DNA from: Bacilli bacterium | Lineage (GTDB): Bacteria; Bacillota_I; Bacilli_A; RF39; UBA660 | Length of the DNA: 64,000 bases | Direction of reading: 5' to 3' | NCBI GenBank assembly: GCA_017544525.1 | Contig: JAFYEA010000027.1 | Location: 3,521 to 67,520, forward strand | In this document: positions 17,409-26,580 of the stretch, piece by piece | How the letters are laid out: each line of letters opens with the position of its first letter | Position numbering within the stretch: position 1 is the first letter of the stretch | Notes under the pieces: generated by a model | The model's database searches: none | What the model was told of the DNA's origin: nothing | The model's input: the letters and a program-made list of their open reading frames with translations, nothing else | Position numbers and translations under genes: made by a program

Positions 17409-17652
17409 GCGTTTAATTCATTCTCTTAATGTTTTCTAGTTAGATTTCTTTGATATAAATTTTTCTCGAACCCCAATTTTGAGTTATAAGACAGCATACA
17501 TATCTAGATAATATATAATCATTAGATTCTTTGCTTTTGAAGCAATATCTACCATTTTGTAACCATAGACAAAATGGTCCAATATATCATTTCCACTATT
17601 ATGGCAAGATAACTTAACTTTTTTTATAATTTACTCATATTTTTTCCGTTCT
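17409..17652. other. Gene-free stretch with possible decayed ORF
   Basis: Between the bacteriocin terminator and the NUDIX promoter I find no intact gene. On the minus strand a hairpin ACCATTTTGT/ACAAAATGGT (about 17553-17580) is followed by a frame beginning ATGGTAGATATTGC that reads about 23 codons to a stop and then a further open stretch in the same frame (IGVREKFISKKSN). This could be the remnant of an immunity or regulator gene, or chance. Confidence 0.35.
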
Positions 17653-17684
17653 ATAAAAAAAAGATTAACTTTTCAGTTAATCTT
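17653..17684 (-). terminator. Terminator of the bacteriocin operon
   Basis: Stem AAGATTAAC/GTTAATCTT, 6-nt loop, then TTTTTTTT on the minus strand; begins at the stop codon of the second peptide gene. Confidence 0.9.
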
Positions 17685-17836
17685 TAACACATTCTATTAT
17701 CAAGTTTTCTTCTTATAATGGTTCCTAGAGTTCTTCCAAGTTCCAATGTAAATGTTACGCCTCTTATCATGGCATTCATAACCGTAGCACTAAAACCAAT
17801 TCCACCTCTTACTTCCAACAATTCACTATCACTCAC
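17684..17836 (-). CDS. Double-glycine bacteriocin-like peptide, beta
   Basis: 50 codons. GTG 17836 overlaps the stop of the preceding peptide gene. Leader SDSELLEVRGG ends in Gly-Gly with Leu/Val at the positions read by C39 peptidases. The predicted mature part (38 residues) starts IGFSATVMNAMIRG, contains a GxxxG motif (GRTLG), a basic RR-K patch, and ends in Cys. This fits one half of a class IIb two-peptide bacteriocin, which inserts in target membranes as a helix pair. No clear ribosome site: translation is probably coupled. Downstream is the operon terminator. Confidence 0.75.
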   Translation of the reverse strand: MSDSELLEVRGGIGFSATVMNAMIRGVTFTLELGRTLGTIIRRKLDNRMC

Positions 17837-17975
17837 GGCAACTAAGAGGTCTCATATACCCATCATAAACACCAATAAAAAACGTAATTATTCCAACTAT
17901 TATTCCAACAACTAAATATTTACTTCCACCAACAATAGTTTTTAATTCCTCATTATCAATTGTTATAAACCTCAC
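17829..17975 (-). CDS. Double-glycine bacteriocin-like peptide, alpha
   Basis: 48 codons if GTG 17975 is used; AGAAAGGAG overlaps that GTG and is ideally placed (8 nt) for an ATA codon at 17966, giving 45 codons. The leader ends IDNEELKTIVGG, a textbook C39 recognition sequence. The mature part is hydrophobic with GxxxG (GIIVG) and ends in a polar tail YDGYMRPLSCRE. It overlaps both the transporter gene upstream and the second peptide gene downstream (8 nt). Gene order transporter-peptide-peptide-terminator supports a two-peptide bacteriocin or a peptide signal. Confidence 0.78.
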   Translation of the reverse strand: MRFITIDNEELKTIVGGSKYLVVGIIVGIITFFIGVYDGYMRPLSCRE

Positions 17976-20016
17976 TCCTTTCTAATTCATACTTATCATT
18001 AAACATAGATATAATTTCTTTTTTATGTGAAATATAAATAATTGTTTTATCATGATAAATATTCATAATTTTATCAATTATCTCTTTTTCTTCTTTGACA
18101 CTTATTTCACTTAATGCTTCATCAAGAATAATATAATTACTTTTTTTAAGTAAACTTCTAGCTAGTATTATTTTTTGCCTTTCTCCTCCTGATATATTAA
18201 ATCCATTATCTTCAATCATAAAACTATTTCTTAGTTTACTGTTATCTCTTAATTTATTTAAATTACAAATATTAATTACCGCCTCATAATCATTATCGCT
18301 TATATTCCTACCATATATAATATTGTTTTTTAAAGTATCATTATTAATATAACTATTCTGAGATACATATGTAAAATTATCACTTATTACATAAGAACTA
18401 ATATCTTTTAAATTATAATTACCAATATATATTTCACCATTATAGTCATCTATATACTTCATTAGTATTTTCATTAATGTACTTTTACCATATCCACTTT
18501 TAGAATATATTAACAATTTAGATTTGTATGGGATATTTAAATTAATATTACTAAAAACATTATCAATTCCATTATAAGAATATTTTAGATTTTTTATAGA
18601 TATATCTTCCCTTAACTTTAACTCTTTTATTTCATCACTCTCCTTTTTCATTAATAACAAATCTCTAATCCTATAATAAATATCTTTCAAATATATATTT
18701 TTATAACTTAGATCAATTATGTTTTTAAAAGGTTCATTAAAATAGTAAAGAATCGTATTAAACAAAATTAATTCCCCCAGTGTTATATATCCATTATGAA
18801 TATAAGTAATACTAATAAAAATAATTATTAGATTAATAATATCAACCAAAAAATTCTTAATAAATGCCTGTTTATTTATTAATTCTTCATATCTCTTAAG
18901 ACTATTAATATATATTAAATGCTTTACTTCTATTTCTTTTGTTTTATTATCTATTAGATTTAGATTTTTATTATTTTCATAACCGTTGATATTTTCATTT
19001 AATGTTTTATTATAACTTCCATATGATAATAACAATTCATCTGTTTTTTTTGTAAAGACATTCCTATATATAACAATTAAAAAAACATAAATTATTATTT
19101 GGATAGAATTAATAAGAAATAATTTTATATTGATTTTAATTAGTATAATACTGCAAAAAAGTATTAATATAGTATTCGTTATTAAAGTAATCAAAATGTT
19201 GCTTAATAGGTCTTTAAATGCGTCTAAATCATTTATTCTTGACATTACTTCTCCAGTAGATTTGTTTTTGAAAAAGAGATAAGGGAGATTAAATAATACT
19301 CTTAATGTATTTATACTCATTGATGAAAAGATTTTATTGTTTAAATATATTATTAATTTATTTTTGATATATTCAAATATATTCTTGTTAATATAAACAA
19401 ATACGAAAAGAATTGTCATAAAGCATAAAAATATATAATCATATTTAGGCAATATAATATCAATTAAAATAAGCATATAATAATTAGTTAATATACCCAG
19501 TAATATTGTTATCATTGATATTATTATCATTTTAATAATTGTTCTTTTTTCTATTTTTAGATAATCAAATATAAAATCAAAATAACTTTTAATCTTAGAT
19601 ATATTATTAATCTTTTTAATAGGATATAAAACCAATGATGTATTTAAATATATTTTTCTAAATTCTTCTTTTGTTATTTTATCCATATTTGATGAGGGAT
19701 CATTAATTATTAAATATTTTTTACTAATAGAATATACAACTATAAAATGATACATATTATTTTTTATAACATGACATATTATTGGAAAAGAAATCTTGTT
19801 ATTAACGATTTCATCATATGTATAATGAATACCATATCCATCAAAACCATAACACCTTGATATATTAATTATGTTATAAGCATTAGTTCCATTATTATTA
19901 ATTTTAAGTTGTATTGACAGTTCTTCATATATAGCTTCACAACCATAATAATTCATAATCGATAACAAACAAGCAGTAGCACAATCGTTAGAAGACCTTT
20001 GCTTTATAACATTCAT
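17956..20016 (-). CDS. C39 peptidase-containing ABC transporter (bacteriocin exporter)
   Basis: 686 residues from ATG 20016 (GGGAGGAAGATAAT upstream). Residues 1-135 are a C39 protease: C12 in SNDCATAC, H90 in YHFIVVYS and D106 in INDPSS. A six-helix membrane domain follows (about 155-440), then an ATPase with Walker A SKSGYGKST, signature ISGGE and Walker B YIILDEALSE. Such proteins cut leaders after Gly-Gly and export the peptide. The two peptide genes directly downstream are the evident substrates. No accessory HlyD-like gene or immunity gene is adjacent. Confidence 0.93.
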   Translation of the reverse strand: MNVIKQRSSNDCATACLLSIMNYYGCEAIYEELSIQLKINNNGTNAYNIINISRCYGFDGYGIHYTYDEIVNNKISFPIICHVIKNNMYHFIVVYSISKKYLIINDPSSNMDKITKEEFRKIYLNTSLVLYPIKKINNISKIKSYFDFIFDYLKIEKRTIIKMIIISMITILLGILTNYYMLILIDIILPKYDYIFLCFMTILFVFVYINKNIFEYIKNKLIIYLNNKIFSSMSINTLRVLFNLPYLFFKNKSTGEVMSRINDLDAFKDLLSNILITLITNTILILFCSIILIKINIKLFLINSIQIIIYVFLIVIYRNVFTKKTDELLLSYGSYNKTLNENINGYENNKNLNLIDNKTKEIEVKHLIYINSLKRYEELINKQAFIKNFLVDIINLIIIFISITYIHNGYITLGELILFNTILYYFNEPFKNIIDLSYKNIYLKDIYYRIRDLLLMKKESDEIKELKLREDISIKNLKYSYNGIDNVFSNINLNIPYKSKLLIYSKSGYGKSTLMKILMKYIDDYNGEIYIGNYNLKDISSYVISDNFTYVSQNSYINNDTLKNNIIYGRNISDNDYEAVINICNLNKLRDNSKLRNSFMIEDNGFNISGGERQKIILARSLLKKSNYIILDEALSEISVKEEKEIIDKIMNIYHDKTIIYISHKKEIISMFNDKYELERSEVYNN

Positions 20017-20082
20017 ATTATCTTCCTCCCTATAATTGTTATAAGCCATAAAAAAAGAAAACACTTCTTTTTATAATTAAAA

Positions 20083-20104
20083 AATTCACATTTTAATGTG
20101 AATT
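20083..20104 (-). terminator. Terminator between the rpe operon and the C39 transporter
   Basis: Stem AATTCACATT/AATGTGAATT with 2-nt loop and TTTTTT on the minus strand; overlaps the stop of the 75-residue protein gene. Confidence 0.85.
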
Positions 20105-20320
20105 TCTAATTTTAACACCTTCTTGTATGTTTTGATATTTTGAAGTATCTTTAATATCTATTTTATTCTTTATTGCTTCCGCCAATATTTCCGTTTTTAA
20201 TTTATAGTTTTTATTTGAATACCATTCATCATCAAACAATTCTTCTTTATCTATATCACTATGGTCTTGTATATAACACATTTCAGCTAATAAATATAAT
20301 TCATAGTCTTCCTTATCCAT
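20093..20320 (-). CDS. Hypothetical 75-residue acidic protein
   Basis: Small soluble protein rich in Asp, Glu and Lys (MDKEDYELYLLAEMC, then KLKTEILAEAIKNKIDIKD). TAGGAGG precedes ATG. It follows rpe by 10 nt, so it is the last gene of the rpe transcript. I do not recognise a family; predicted mainly helical. Confidence 0.65.
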   Translation of the reverse strand: MDKEDYELYLLAEMCYIQDHSDIDKEELFDDEWYSNKNYKLKTEILAEAIKNKIDIKDTSKYQNIQEGVKIRNSH

Positions 20321-20330
20321 AATTTACCTC

Positions 20331-20966
20331 CTATAAGCTTTTTAATATATTAATATTATTAATCAAATCATTATGTAAATATGTGGCTGATACTAACATA
20401 TCTACACCAGCCTCTTTACATAATAGACCTGTTTCATTATTTACTCCACCATCAACAGAAACAATTGTATTAATTCCTTGATTAATAATTTCATCTTTTA
20501 TTTTCTTTATTCTATCTGGTGTATTTTCAATAAATGATTGACCACTCTTACCTGGATGAACACCCATCACTAATACCTGATCTATATATTTTAAATATGG
20601 AAACAATTTATCTACTGGCGTTTCTGGATTAATTGCTATTCCAACTTTTAATCCATAATCTTTAATACTTTCTATCATTTGATTAATATCTTGTACAGCC
20701 TCAATATGAAATGTTAAATAACTAGTATTCAACATTGCATAATCTTCTATATATCTTTCTGGTTTTTCTACCATTAAATGAACATCTAAAGGTAATTTTG
20801 AATAACTAACAATTTTCTTAACTTCACCATATGTCCACGTTTTATTTTCTACAAACTTTCCATCCATTATATCAACATGTATATAATCAGCTTTTGTATT
20901 ATCTAATTTTTTAGTAATATCTTGCCCTTTAATTGAACTAGATAGTATTGATACACTTACCTTCAT
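20331..20966 (-). CDS. rpe: Ribulose-phosphate 3-epimerase
   Basis: 211 residues, TIM barrel. Motifs: SILSS with the N-terminal Ser, HVDIMDGKFVEN (metal His and Asp), LDVHLMVEKPE, VLVMGVHPGKSGQSF and VSVDGGVN (catalytic Asp). It interconverts ribulose 5-phosphate and xylulose 5-phosphate in the pentose phosphate pathway. In Bacillus it directly follows rsgA; here a large gene separates the two. GGGAGGTTAAT precedes ATG. Confidence 0.94.
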   Translation of the reverse strand: MKVSVSILSSSIKGQDITKKLDNTKADYIHVDIMDGKFVENKTWTYGEVKKIVSYSKLPLDVHLMVEKPERYIEDYAMLNTSYLTFHIEAVQDINQMIESIKDYGLKVGIAINPETPVDKLFPYLKYIDQVLVMGVHPGKSGQSFIENTPDRIKKIKDEIINQGINTIVSVDGGVNNETGLLCKEAGVDMLVSATYLHNDLINNINILKSL

Positions 20967-20976
20967 ATTAACCTCC

Positions 20977-23880
20977 CTATAGTGTTAACCCACTTTCTAC
21001 CTCTTTTAATTTATTTGAATTAAGAATATTATTCTCATAATAACTAGCAAGATAATCAACTAGTTCATCTCCCATATATTCTCTTAATAATCTTAATCCT
21101 TCTTTAGGATTTCTAGATTTAACTATTTCAGAATAATTAGCTATCATTTCATCTATTACATTTGATATTCCTCTAGAATAATAATTAACTCCATGTCCAT
21201 AAGCATGCATGATTACATTTCCTTCACTATCTTTTAATAAATTATCTCTAAATCTACCCTCATATATACCATCAAAGAAATCACCTATTGCTATGAATGA
21301 TGAATGTTGTGTTCTTAATATAGCATCAACTAATTCTCTTTTCTTAACTCTTCTATCTTGTTCAATATATTCATCAACTGTGAAGGTGCGATTTAAAATA
21401 ACATCTAACACTTCTTCTGAATATCCTTTATCTAGATAAATCTTTTTCTTTTCTTCTTTAGTCTTAACTAAATATTCTTCTATTCTTTTTCTTTGTTCAT
21501 CTATAATACTTTTATCATACTCTTTCATAAATGTTTCTTCAACATATTTTTCTACTTCATCTTTTCTTCTTAAATATTCTTCTGAATATGCTTTTACTTT
21601 TTCTAAAAACTCACTACTTGTTCTCATTTTCATAAACATTTGTGATAACATTTCATCGTCTATTTTAGTTTCAGGCATATTGTGATATAAAGAATGCCCC
21701 ATTTCATGATTAAGAGTATCAACTAATACACTATCTAAAAAAATTGAATTAGAACCTGGTTGGTAGTAAGCACCATTATCTGTACGCCTTATTCCATATT
21801 CTTTATCTTCTTGATTCGCTTTAATTTTCAGCATAATAATATGTTTCAATTCTTCTTTATATTTACTATTAGTTTTTATCAAATACTTATATGCTCTTAT
21901 CACTGTTTCAACAAGTTCCATATCGCTATTTCCGTCATTCATAAGATTTCTATATTGTTTTATAAGACCTTCTGATTCAGAATCTAATTCAACATTTTCA
22001 TAATCGCTATAGTATTCATCAAAATACTCTTTTATAAAATCTCTAGTAATAGATTCTAACTTTATTTCTTTTTGTTCAAAACCATGAAGTCTTAATATCA
22101 TAGCTATTTCAAAATCTTCTCTTAATCTTGCGGGAATTATTTTATTAACATCTTCTTCAGTTGCATATTCTAGTAAAACATCAATAAATCTTTTTCCTTT
22201 TTTTTCTTTTAATAAATCCTCTTTTTCTAAACGTCTTAAATATACTACTGCATCATATTGAGCATATTTCATATATATTTTCACTTTTTGATCAAAATCT
22301 AACCCAAAAGTATCAATAACTATATCAATAGTTTCATCTTTCTTGTACTCACTCAATAATATATCAAGATATGTATTATTTAAATCAGCTAAAGATAATA
22401 ATGTATCTATATCAAGATAAGCTAAATCTTTATATTTTTTATATTTTATAATTGTCTTAGCCATTTTTTTAGAAGTATCAGTTTTTATCTTTTTTAAAGA
22501 ACCACCTCTATCATAGAATTCTTCTAAAACTGTTTTTCCATTTTCTAACTTAGTTGTAAGAACTTTTGAACTACATCTATCCAGACAACTATATAATCCA
22601 TGTTTTATATATATTTTTGCTATTTCTATATCATCAATATAACGCATAGGATCATAACCATTTTGTAATAGAAAATCGAGCAATGTACTATTATCATCAA
22701 CTTTCATTTTATATACTTCATTGTCAACATTATGGGAATTTTTGAACTTATCATATATACCATGTCTAATAAATGCCTCTGCTATTGAAAGATTGCTTAT
22801 GTTAGTAATGTCTGGAATAAAATTATTATCTAATAAAATATCAAGTATTGTCTTTCCATCAACTATTTCAAGATTGTAATACTTTTTATTAATATTCAAT
22901 AATGTTTCAATTTTTCCATGACTATATAAAGCAATTACAAGTCTTTTTACTTCTTCAGCATTTTCAAAATAAAGTGATTCAATCAATTCTCTAAAATCAT
23001 ATCCCCCATCATGCTCTAACACTATCTCATACACATATTTTTGAGAATCATATTTTTTTAGCATAGTGCTAGTACATATATTTTTTAATAAATCATATCT
23101 ACCCTTTTCCAAAATAATTCTTATAGAATTAAAACTGTAGAGTTTTGCGTTTATTTTTGTATTATTATCTATAAATATTTCTAAAAAACTTTTCCCATCT
23201 TTGCTTTTACTTAACAAAACTGTTTCGTTTAAATGTTCTAATAAATCTAATCTATTATATTTAATGCAATAATCAATAATAATTGATTCATTACACTTAT
23301 CCTTAATAAATTCAGGGGTAACAAGATTGTTTTTAAACAAATAATCAATTACTTTATCATTACCATCTAAATCTAAGTAAAACAATTTACTATATAATTC
23401 TGGAAGTAAATCTAATCTATTATATTTTTTACAATACTCTAATGCATCTTCTAATATATAAAAGTTTAAATGATTTGATTTAACTCTATTTTTCATAAAA
23501 AGATATTCTAAAACAGTAATGTTTCCAATTTTTTGTGAAAGAATATCTGTATCAGCATAATCTAATATACTAATTTGACCTTTATCAATAAAAACTTTTA
23601 ACAAATCTCCATGTTTTTTTATTTCACGTTTTAAAGAATATGATAGATTTATATCTTTATCAATTATAAATTCCAAAATTGAAGAATTACCACCAATTGT
23701 TTCATAAAAAAAACCAATATATGTATTCTCATCTACTTTCGTAAATATATTACTAATATCTTGAGTAGTTAAAATCCTAATGAAATCGATAAGTTCTTCT
23801 CTATTTTTTGTTTCAATATACTCTTGTAAATGTTTACTTGCTAATTCATCATAATCAATATCTTCAACATCAAAATTCAT
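20977..23880 (-). CDS. Large ankyrin-like repeat protein with C-terminal zinc metallopeptidase motif
   Basis: 967 residues from ATG 23880 (AGAAGAGGT upstream). Residues about 1-600 are alpha-helical repeats of roughly 35-45 residues with recurring 'G+TvLdilldn', 'IAeafIrhGiYd', 'yirhgLys', reminiscent of divergent ankyrin repeats. The C-terminal third has LNHEMGHSLYH (H725-E-x-x-H729), then a long charged helical region, then HAYGHG and DEMIANYSEI, whose Glu may be the third zinc ligand. No signal peptide. It is inserted between rsgA and rpe. Target unknown; a cytosolic protease or an exported effector are both possible. Confidence 0.65.
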   Translation of the reverse strand: MNFDVEDIDYDELASKHLQEYIETKNREELIDFIRILTTQDISNIFTKVDENTYIGFFYETIGGNSSILEFIIDKDINLSYSLKREIKKHGDLLKVFIDKGQISILDYADTDILSQKIGNITVLEYLFMKNRVKSNHLNFYILEDALEYCKKYNRLDLLPELYSKLFYLDLDGNDKVIDYLFKNNLVTPEFIKDKCNESIIIDYCIKYNRLDLLEHLNETVLLSKSKDGKSFLEIFIDNNTKINAKLYSFNSIRIILEKGRYDLLKNICTSTMLKKYDSQKYVYEIVLEHDGGYDFRELIESLYFENAEEVKRLVIALYSHGKIETLLNINKKYYNLEIVDGKTILDILLDNNFIPDITNISNLSIAEAFIRHGIYDKFKNSHNVDNEVYKMKVDDNSTLLDFLLQNGYDPMRYIDDIEIAKIYIKHGLYSCLDRCSSKVLTTKLENGKTVLEEFYDRGGSLKKIKTDTSKKMAKTIIKYKKYKDLAYLDIDTLLSLADLNNTYLDILLSEYKKDETIDIVIDTFGLDFDQKVKIYMKYAQYDAVVYLRRLEKEDLLKEKKGKRFIDVLLEYATEEDVNKIIPARLREDFEIAMILRLHGFEQKEIKLESITRDFIKEYFDEYYSDYENVELDSESEGLIKQYRNLMNDGNSDMELVETVIRAYKYLIKTNSKYKEELKHIIMLKIKANQEDKEYGIRRTDNGAYYQPGSNSIFLDSVLVDTLNHEMGHSLYHNMPETKIDDEMLSQMFMKMRTSSEFLEKVKAYSEEYLRRKDEVEKYVEETFMKEYDKSIIDEQRKRIEEYLVKTKEEKKKIYLDKGYSEEVLDVILNRTFTVDEYIEQDRRVKKRELVDAILRTQHSSFIAIGDFFDGIYEGRFRDNLLKDSEGNVIMHAYGHGVNYYSRGISNVIDEMIANYSEIVKSRNPKEGLRLLREYMGDELVDYLASYYENNILNSNKLKEVESGLTL

Positions 23881-23941
23881 AATTATACCTCTTCTACTAT
23901 AATAATTATAATACATTTTAATAAATAAAAAAAGAAATAAG

Positions 23942-24775
23942 TTATTTGTTACTTACTTCTTCTATAAATTTTAAATAATTATCATATCTCCATCTAGGTA
24001 TTTTATTTTTATTAACAAGTTCTATTATAGAACATCCATCTTCTTTTATATGAAGACACGTTCTATACTTACATGGTTTATTAAAATCATAATAATAATT
24101 TTTTATTTCTTTTTTATCCATGTCTACTTCAAGAGAACTAAACCCTGGAGTATCTGCGATTAATCCACCATTTACTTCTAATAGTTCAACAAGTCTAGTA
24201 GTATGTTTCCCTCTTCCTAATGATTCAGAAACTTCACCAGTCTTTAAAGATAGTGAAACATCTATTCTATTTAATAAACTAGATTTACCACTACCAGTTT
24301 GACCAGCTAGAGCCACTACAGAACCAGAGAATTCTTTTTTAATTTTACTTACACTAGTATTAATATAAACTTTAATACCAATTTTTCTATAGTAAGAAAT
24401 ATATTTTTTTATTTCACTTTTTTCTTTCATAGAAATCATATCTGTTTTAGTAATAACTATTATTGGTTCTATATTATTTGAATAAGCAATTAATAAAAAT
24501 TTATCAATTAAATATGAGGAAAAAGCAGGAATAGAAGTACTCATTACAATTAATAATTTATCTATATTTGATATTAATGGTCTTTTTAAATAGTTCTTTC
24601 TTGGCAATACTTTTTCGAGTGTTTTTGTATTAATATCAACTACTACATTATCTCCTACTACTGGTTCAACTTTATCATTTCTAAGCTTACCTCTAACTTT
24701 TGTATCAATTATAGTATTGTTTTCCAATAATACTTTATGAATAGCGGCATTAATGCATATTATTTTTCCATTCAT
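23942..24775 (-). CDS. rsgA: Ribosome small-subunit GTPase RsgA
   Basis: 277 residues. OB domain first, then a circularly permuted GTPase: G4 TKTD before G1 GQTGSGKSS and G3 DTPGF. C-terminal zinc site CKYRTCLHIKEDGC. RsgA tests late 30S subunits and releases assembly factors. GGGGAGTAAT lies before ATG, 1 nt after the prkC stop. Standard order prpC-prkC-rsgA. Confidence 0.96.
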   Translation of the reverse strand: MNGKIICINAAIHKVLLENNTIIDTKVRGKLRNDKVEPVVGDNVVVDINTKTLEKVLPRKNYLKRPLISNIDKLLIVMSTSIPAFSSYLIDKFLLIAYSNNIEPIIVITKTDMISMKEKSEIKKYISYYRKIGIKVYINTSVSKIKKEFSGSVVALAGQTGSGKSSLLNRIDVSLSLKTGEVSESLGRGKHTTRLVELLEVNGGLIADTPGFSSLEVDMDKKEIKNYYYDFNKPCKYRTCLHIKEDGCSIIELVNKNKIPRWRYDNYLKFIEEVSNK

Positions 24776-24776
24776 A

Positions 24777-26579
24777 TTACTCCCCTGTTGTATCTGTTTG
24801 TGAAATATCTGGATCTTCTTCCATTGATTCTTCTTTTTCAGGCTCTGTTGATATTGTTATTATTAATGTCGCTCCTGGTGTTACTACTGAACCTGCAGCT
24901 CTACTTTGTTTTAATATTGTTCCAGCTGGAACTGTAGAACTTGTTTGATATCTATATTCTAATTTTAGTTCTTTTTCTTTACAGTATTTTTCTATTTTAG
25001 CAATAGTATAACCTTTAGTAAAATCTGGATATTTATATTCTACTTTAGGAATATAAATAGTAATTTGACTTCCTAGCTTACTTGATTCTCCCGCAGCTGG
25101 TTCTGTCTTAATTACAGTATCTTCTTTCTTTTTATCTTTTTCGCTAACTTTTACTTGTTCAACCATTACATTACATTCACATTGTGCTTCAATCTTACCT
25201 TTTGCTTCTAAATAGTTTTGACCAGTAAAATCTTCTACGATATATGTCCCTTCTCCAGAAGAAACATAAAGAATAATTGTTGATCCTGTTTTTCTCTTTG
25301 TACCAATTTCTGGACTGGTTTTAACAACTAATTCTTCTTCGACTGTATCACTAGCCACATACTTATATTCTGTTGATACATCAAATCCAGCATCAACAAG
25401 TTCATTTGTAGCATCTACTATATTTTTACCTGATACATCTGGTATTATTTTGTTTTCTACTTTTCCTTCTTTTTCAAAGAACATAGTAGCAACTATTGTA
25501 GTTACCAAAATTAAAGCTGTAAATATTCCTAAGAACACTATTAATGTTCTTTTTCTTCCGCCGCGTTCATCATCTTCATCTACCTCTTCAAGTTTTGCTA
25601 CAGATGCTTTTTTTACTACTTTTTTAGGTGCTTCCTCTACTTTCTTTTTGCTTTCTTCTGTTTTCTTTAAAGACGCAAGTTCATTACTTAAATCTTTTGT
25701 ATTTTCAGAATCGTTCTCAGGATATTTATATACATATCTTTTTTCATCTTTTCTTGATTCATCTAAAGCCGTCTTCAAATCATCATGCATCGCTCTTGCA
25801 TCTGTATATCTATTTTTAGGATTCTTTGCTGTAGCTTTAATAATAATATTTTCTATTGATTGTGGAATAGAAGGATTTGCTTTTCTAACACTTGGAAGTG
25901 GTTCCTTTAAGTGCTTTAAAGCAATTTCTACTGCATTATCTCCTTTATATGGAACAAGTCCTGTTAATAATTCATACATCATAATTCCCATAGAATAAAT
26001 ATCACTTCTAATAGTTGAACCTTTACCTTGTGCTTGTTCTGGAGGTAAATAATGAACTGTCCCCATAACTGAATTAGTTTGTGTAAGTTGAGTTGAATTA
26101 AGAGCTGTTGCTACACCAAAATCAGTTATCTTTATCATTCCATTAGAAAGTATCATTATATTTTGAGGTTTAATATCTCTATGAATTATATATGCATCAT
26201 GTGCATGAGCAAGTCCATCAGTTAGTTGTAACATAATATCAACAACTTCAGTAATAGATAAATGCCCACGAGATTTTAAAACTTGTTTTAAAGTTTTTCC
26301 ATCTACATATTCCATTACTATATAATATTGTCCATCATCTTCTCCAACATCATACATTTCAACAATATTAGGATGTGATAAACTTGATGCTGATAAAGCT
26401 TCTCTTTGAAATCTTCTAACAAACTTTTCATCATTTGCAAGGTCTCCTCTTAATACTTTAACAGCTACATTTCTATCAAGAATAGTGTCATGTGCTAAAT
26501 AAACATTAGCCATTCCACCTTCTCCTAATGTCTTAATAATTTGATATCTATCATTTATTTTTGACCCTTTAACTATCAC
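24777..26579 (-). CDS. prkC: Membrane Ser/Thr protein kinase PrkC with PASTA repeats
   Basis: 600 residues from GTG 26579: GGTGG stands 6 nt upstream and the resulting N-terminus (MIVKGSKINDRYQII) aligns with Bacillus PrkC, whereas the longer frame adds four residues inside the ribosome site. Kinase domain has GEGGMANVY, VAVKVL, HRDIKPQN and DFGVA. One membrane helix near 345-370 is followed by three PASTA repeats (IPDVSGKN, VEDFTGQN, YPDFTKGY) and an acidic tail. It senses muropeptides/lipid II and regulates wall growth and dormancy exit. Coupled to prpC. Confidence 0.95.
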   Translation of the reverse strand: MIVKGSKINDRYQIIKTLGEGGMANVYLAHDTILDRNVAVKVLRGDLANDEKFVRRFQREALSASSLSHPNIVEMYDVGEDDGQYYIVMEYVDGKTLKQVLKSRGHLSITEVVDIMLQLTDGLAHAHDAYIIHRDIKPQNIMILSNGMIKITDFGVATALNSTQLTQTNSVMGTVHYLPPEQAQGKGSTIRSDIYSMGIMMYELLTGLVPYKGDNAVEIALKHLKEPLPSVRKANPSIPQSIENIIIKATAKNPKNRYTDARAMHDDLKTALDESRKDEKRYVYKYPENDSENTKDLSNELASLKKTEESKKKVEEAPKKVVKKASVAKLEEVDEDDERGGRKRTLIVFLGIFTALILVTTIVATMFFEKEGKVENKIIPDVSGKNIVDATNELVDAGFDVSTEYKYVASDTVEEELVVKTSPEIGTKRKTGSTIILYVSSGEGTYIVEDFTGQNYLEAKGKIEAQCECNVMVEQVKVSEKDKKKEDTVIKTEPAAGESSKLGSQITIYIPKVEYKYPDFTKGYTIAKIEKYCKEKELKLEYRYQTSSTVPAGTILKQSRAAGSVVTPGATLIITISTEPEKEESMEEDPDISQTDTTGE

Positions 26580-26580
26580 A

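Noticed and set aside
17455..17490. GGGGTTCGAG on the minus strand, resembling a tRNA T-loop
   Set aside because: The flanking bases do not form a T stem, and no acceptor or anticodon arm can be built around it.
20093..20320. 75-residue protein as the bacteriocin immunity protein
   Set aside because: It belongs to the rpe transcript and is separated from the C39 transporter by a strong terminator; it also lacks the membrane helices common in class IIb immunity proteins.
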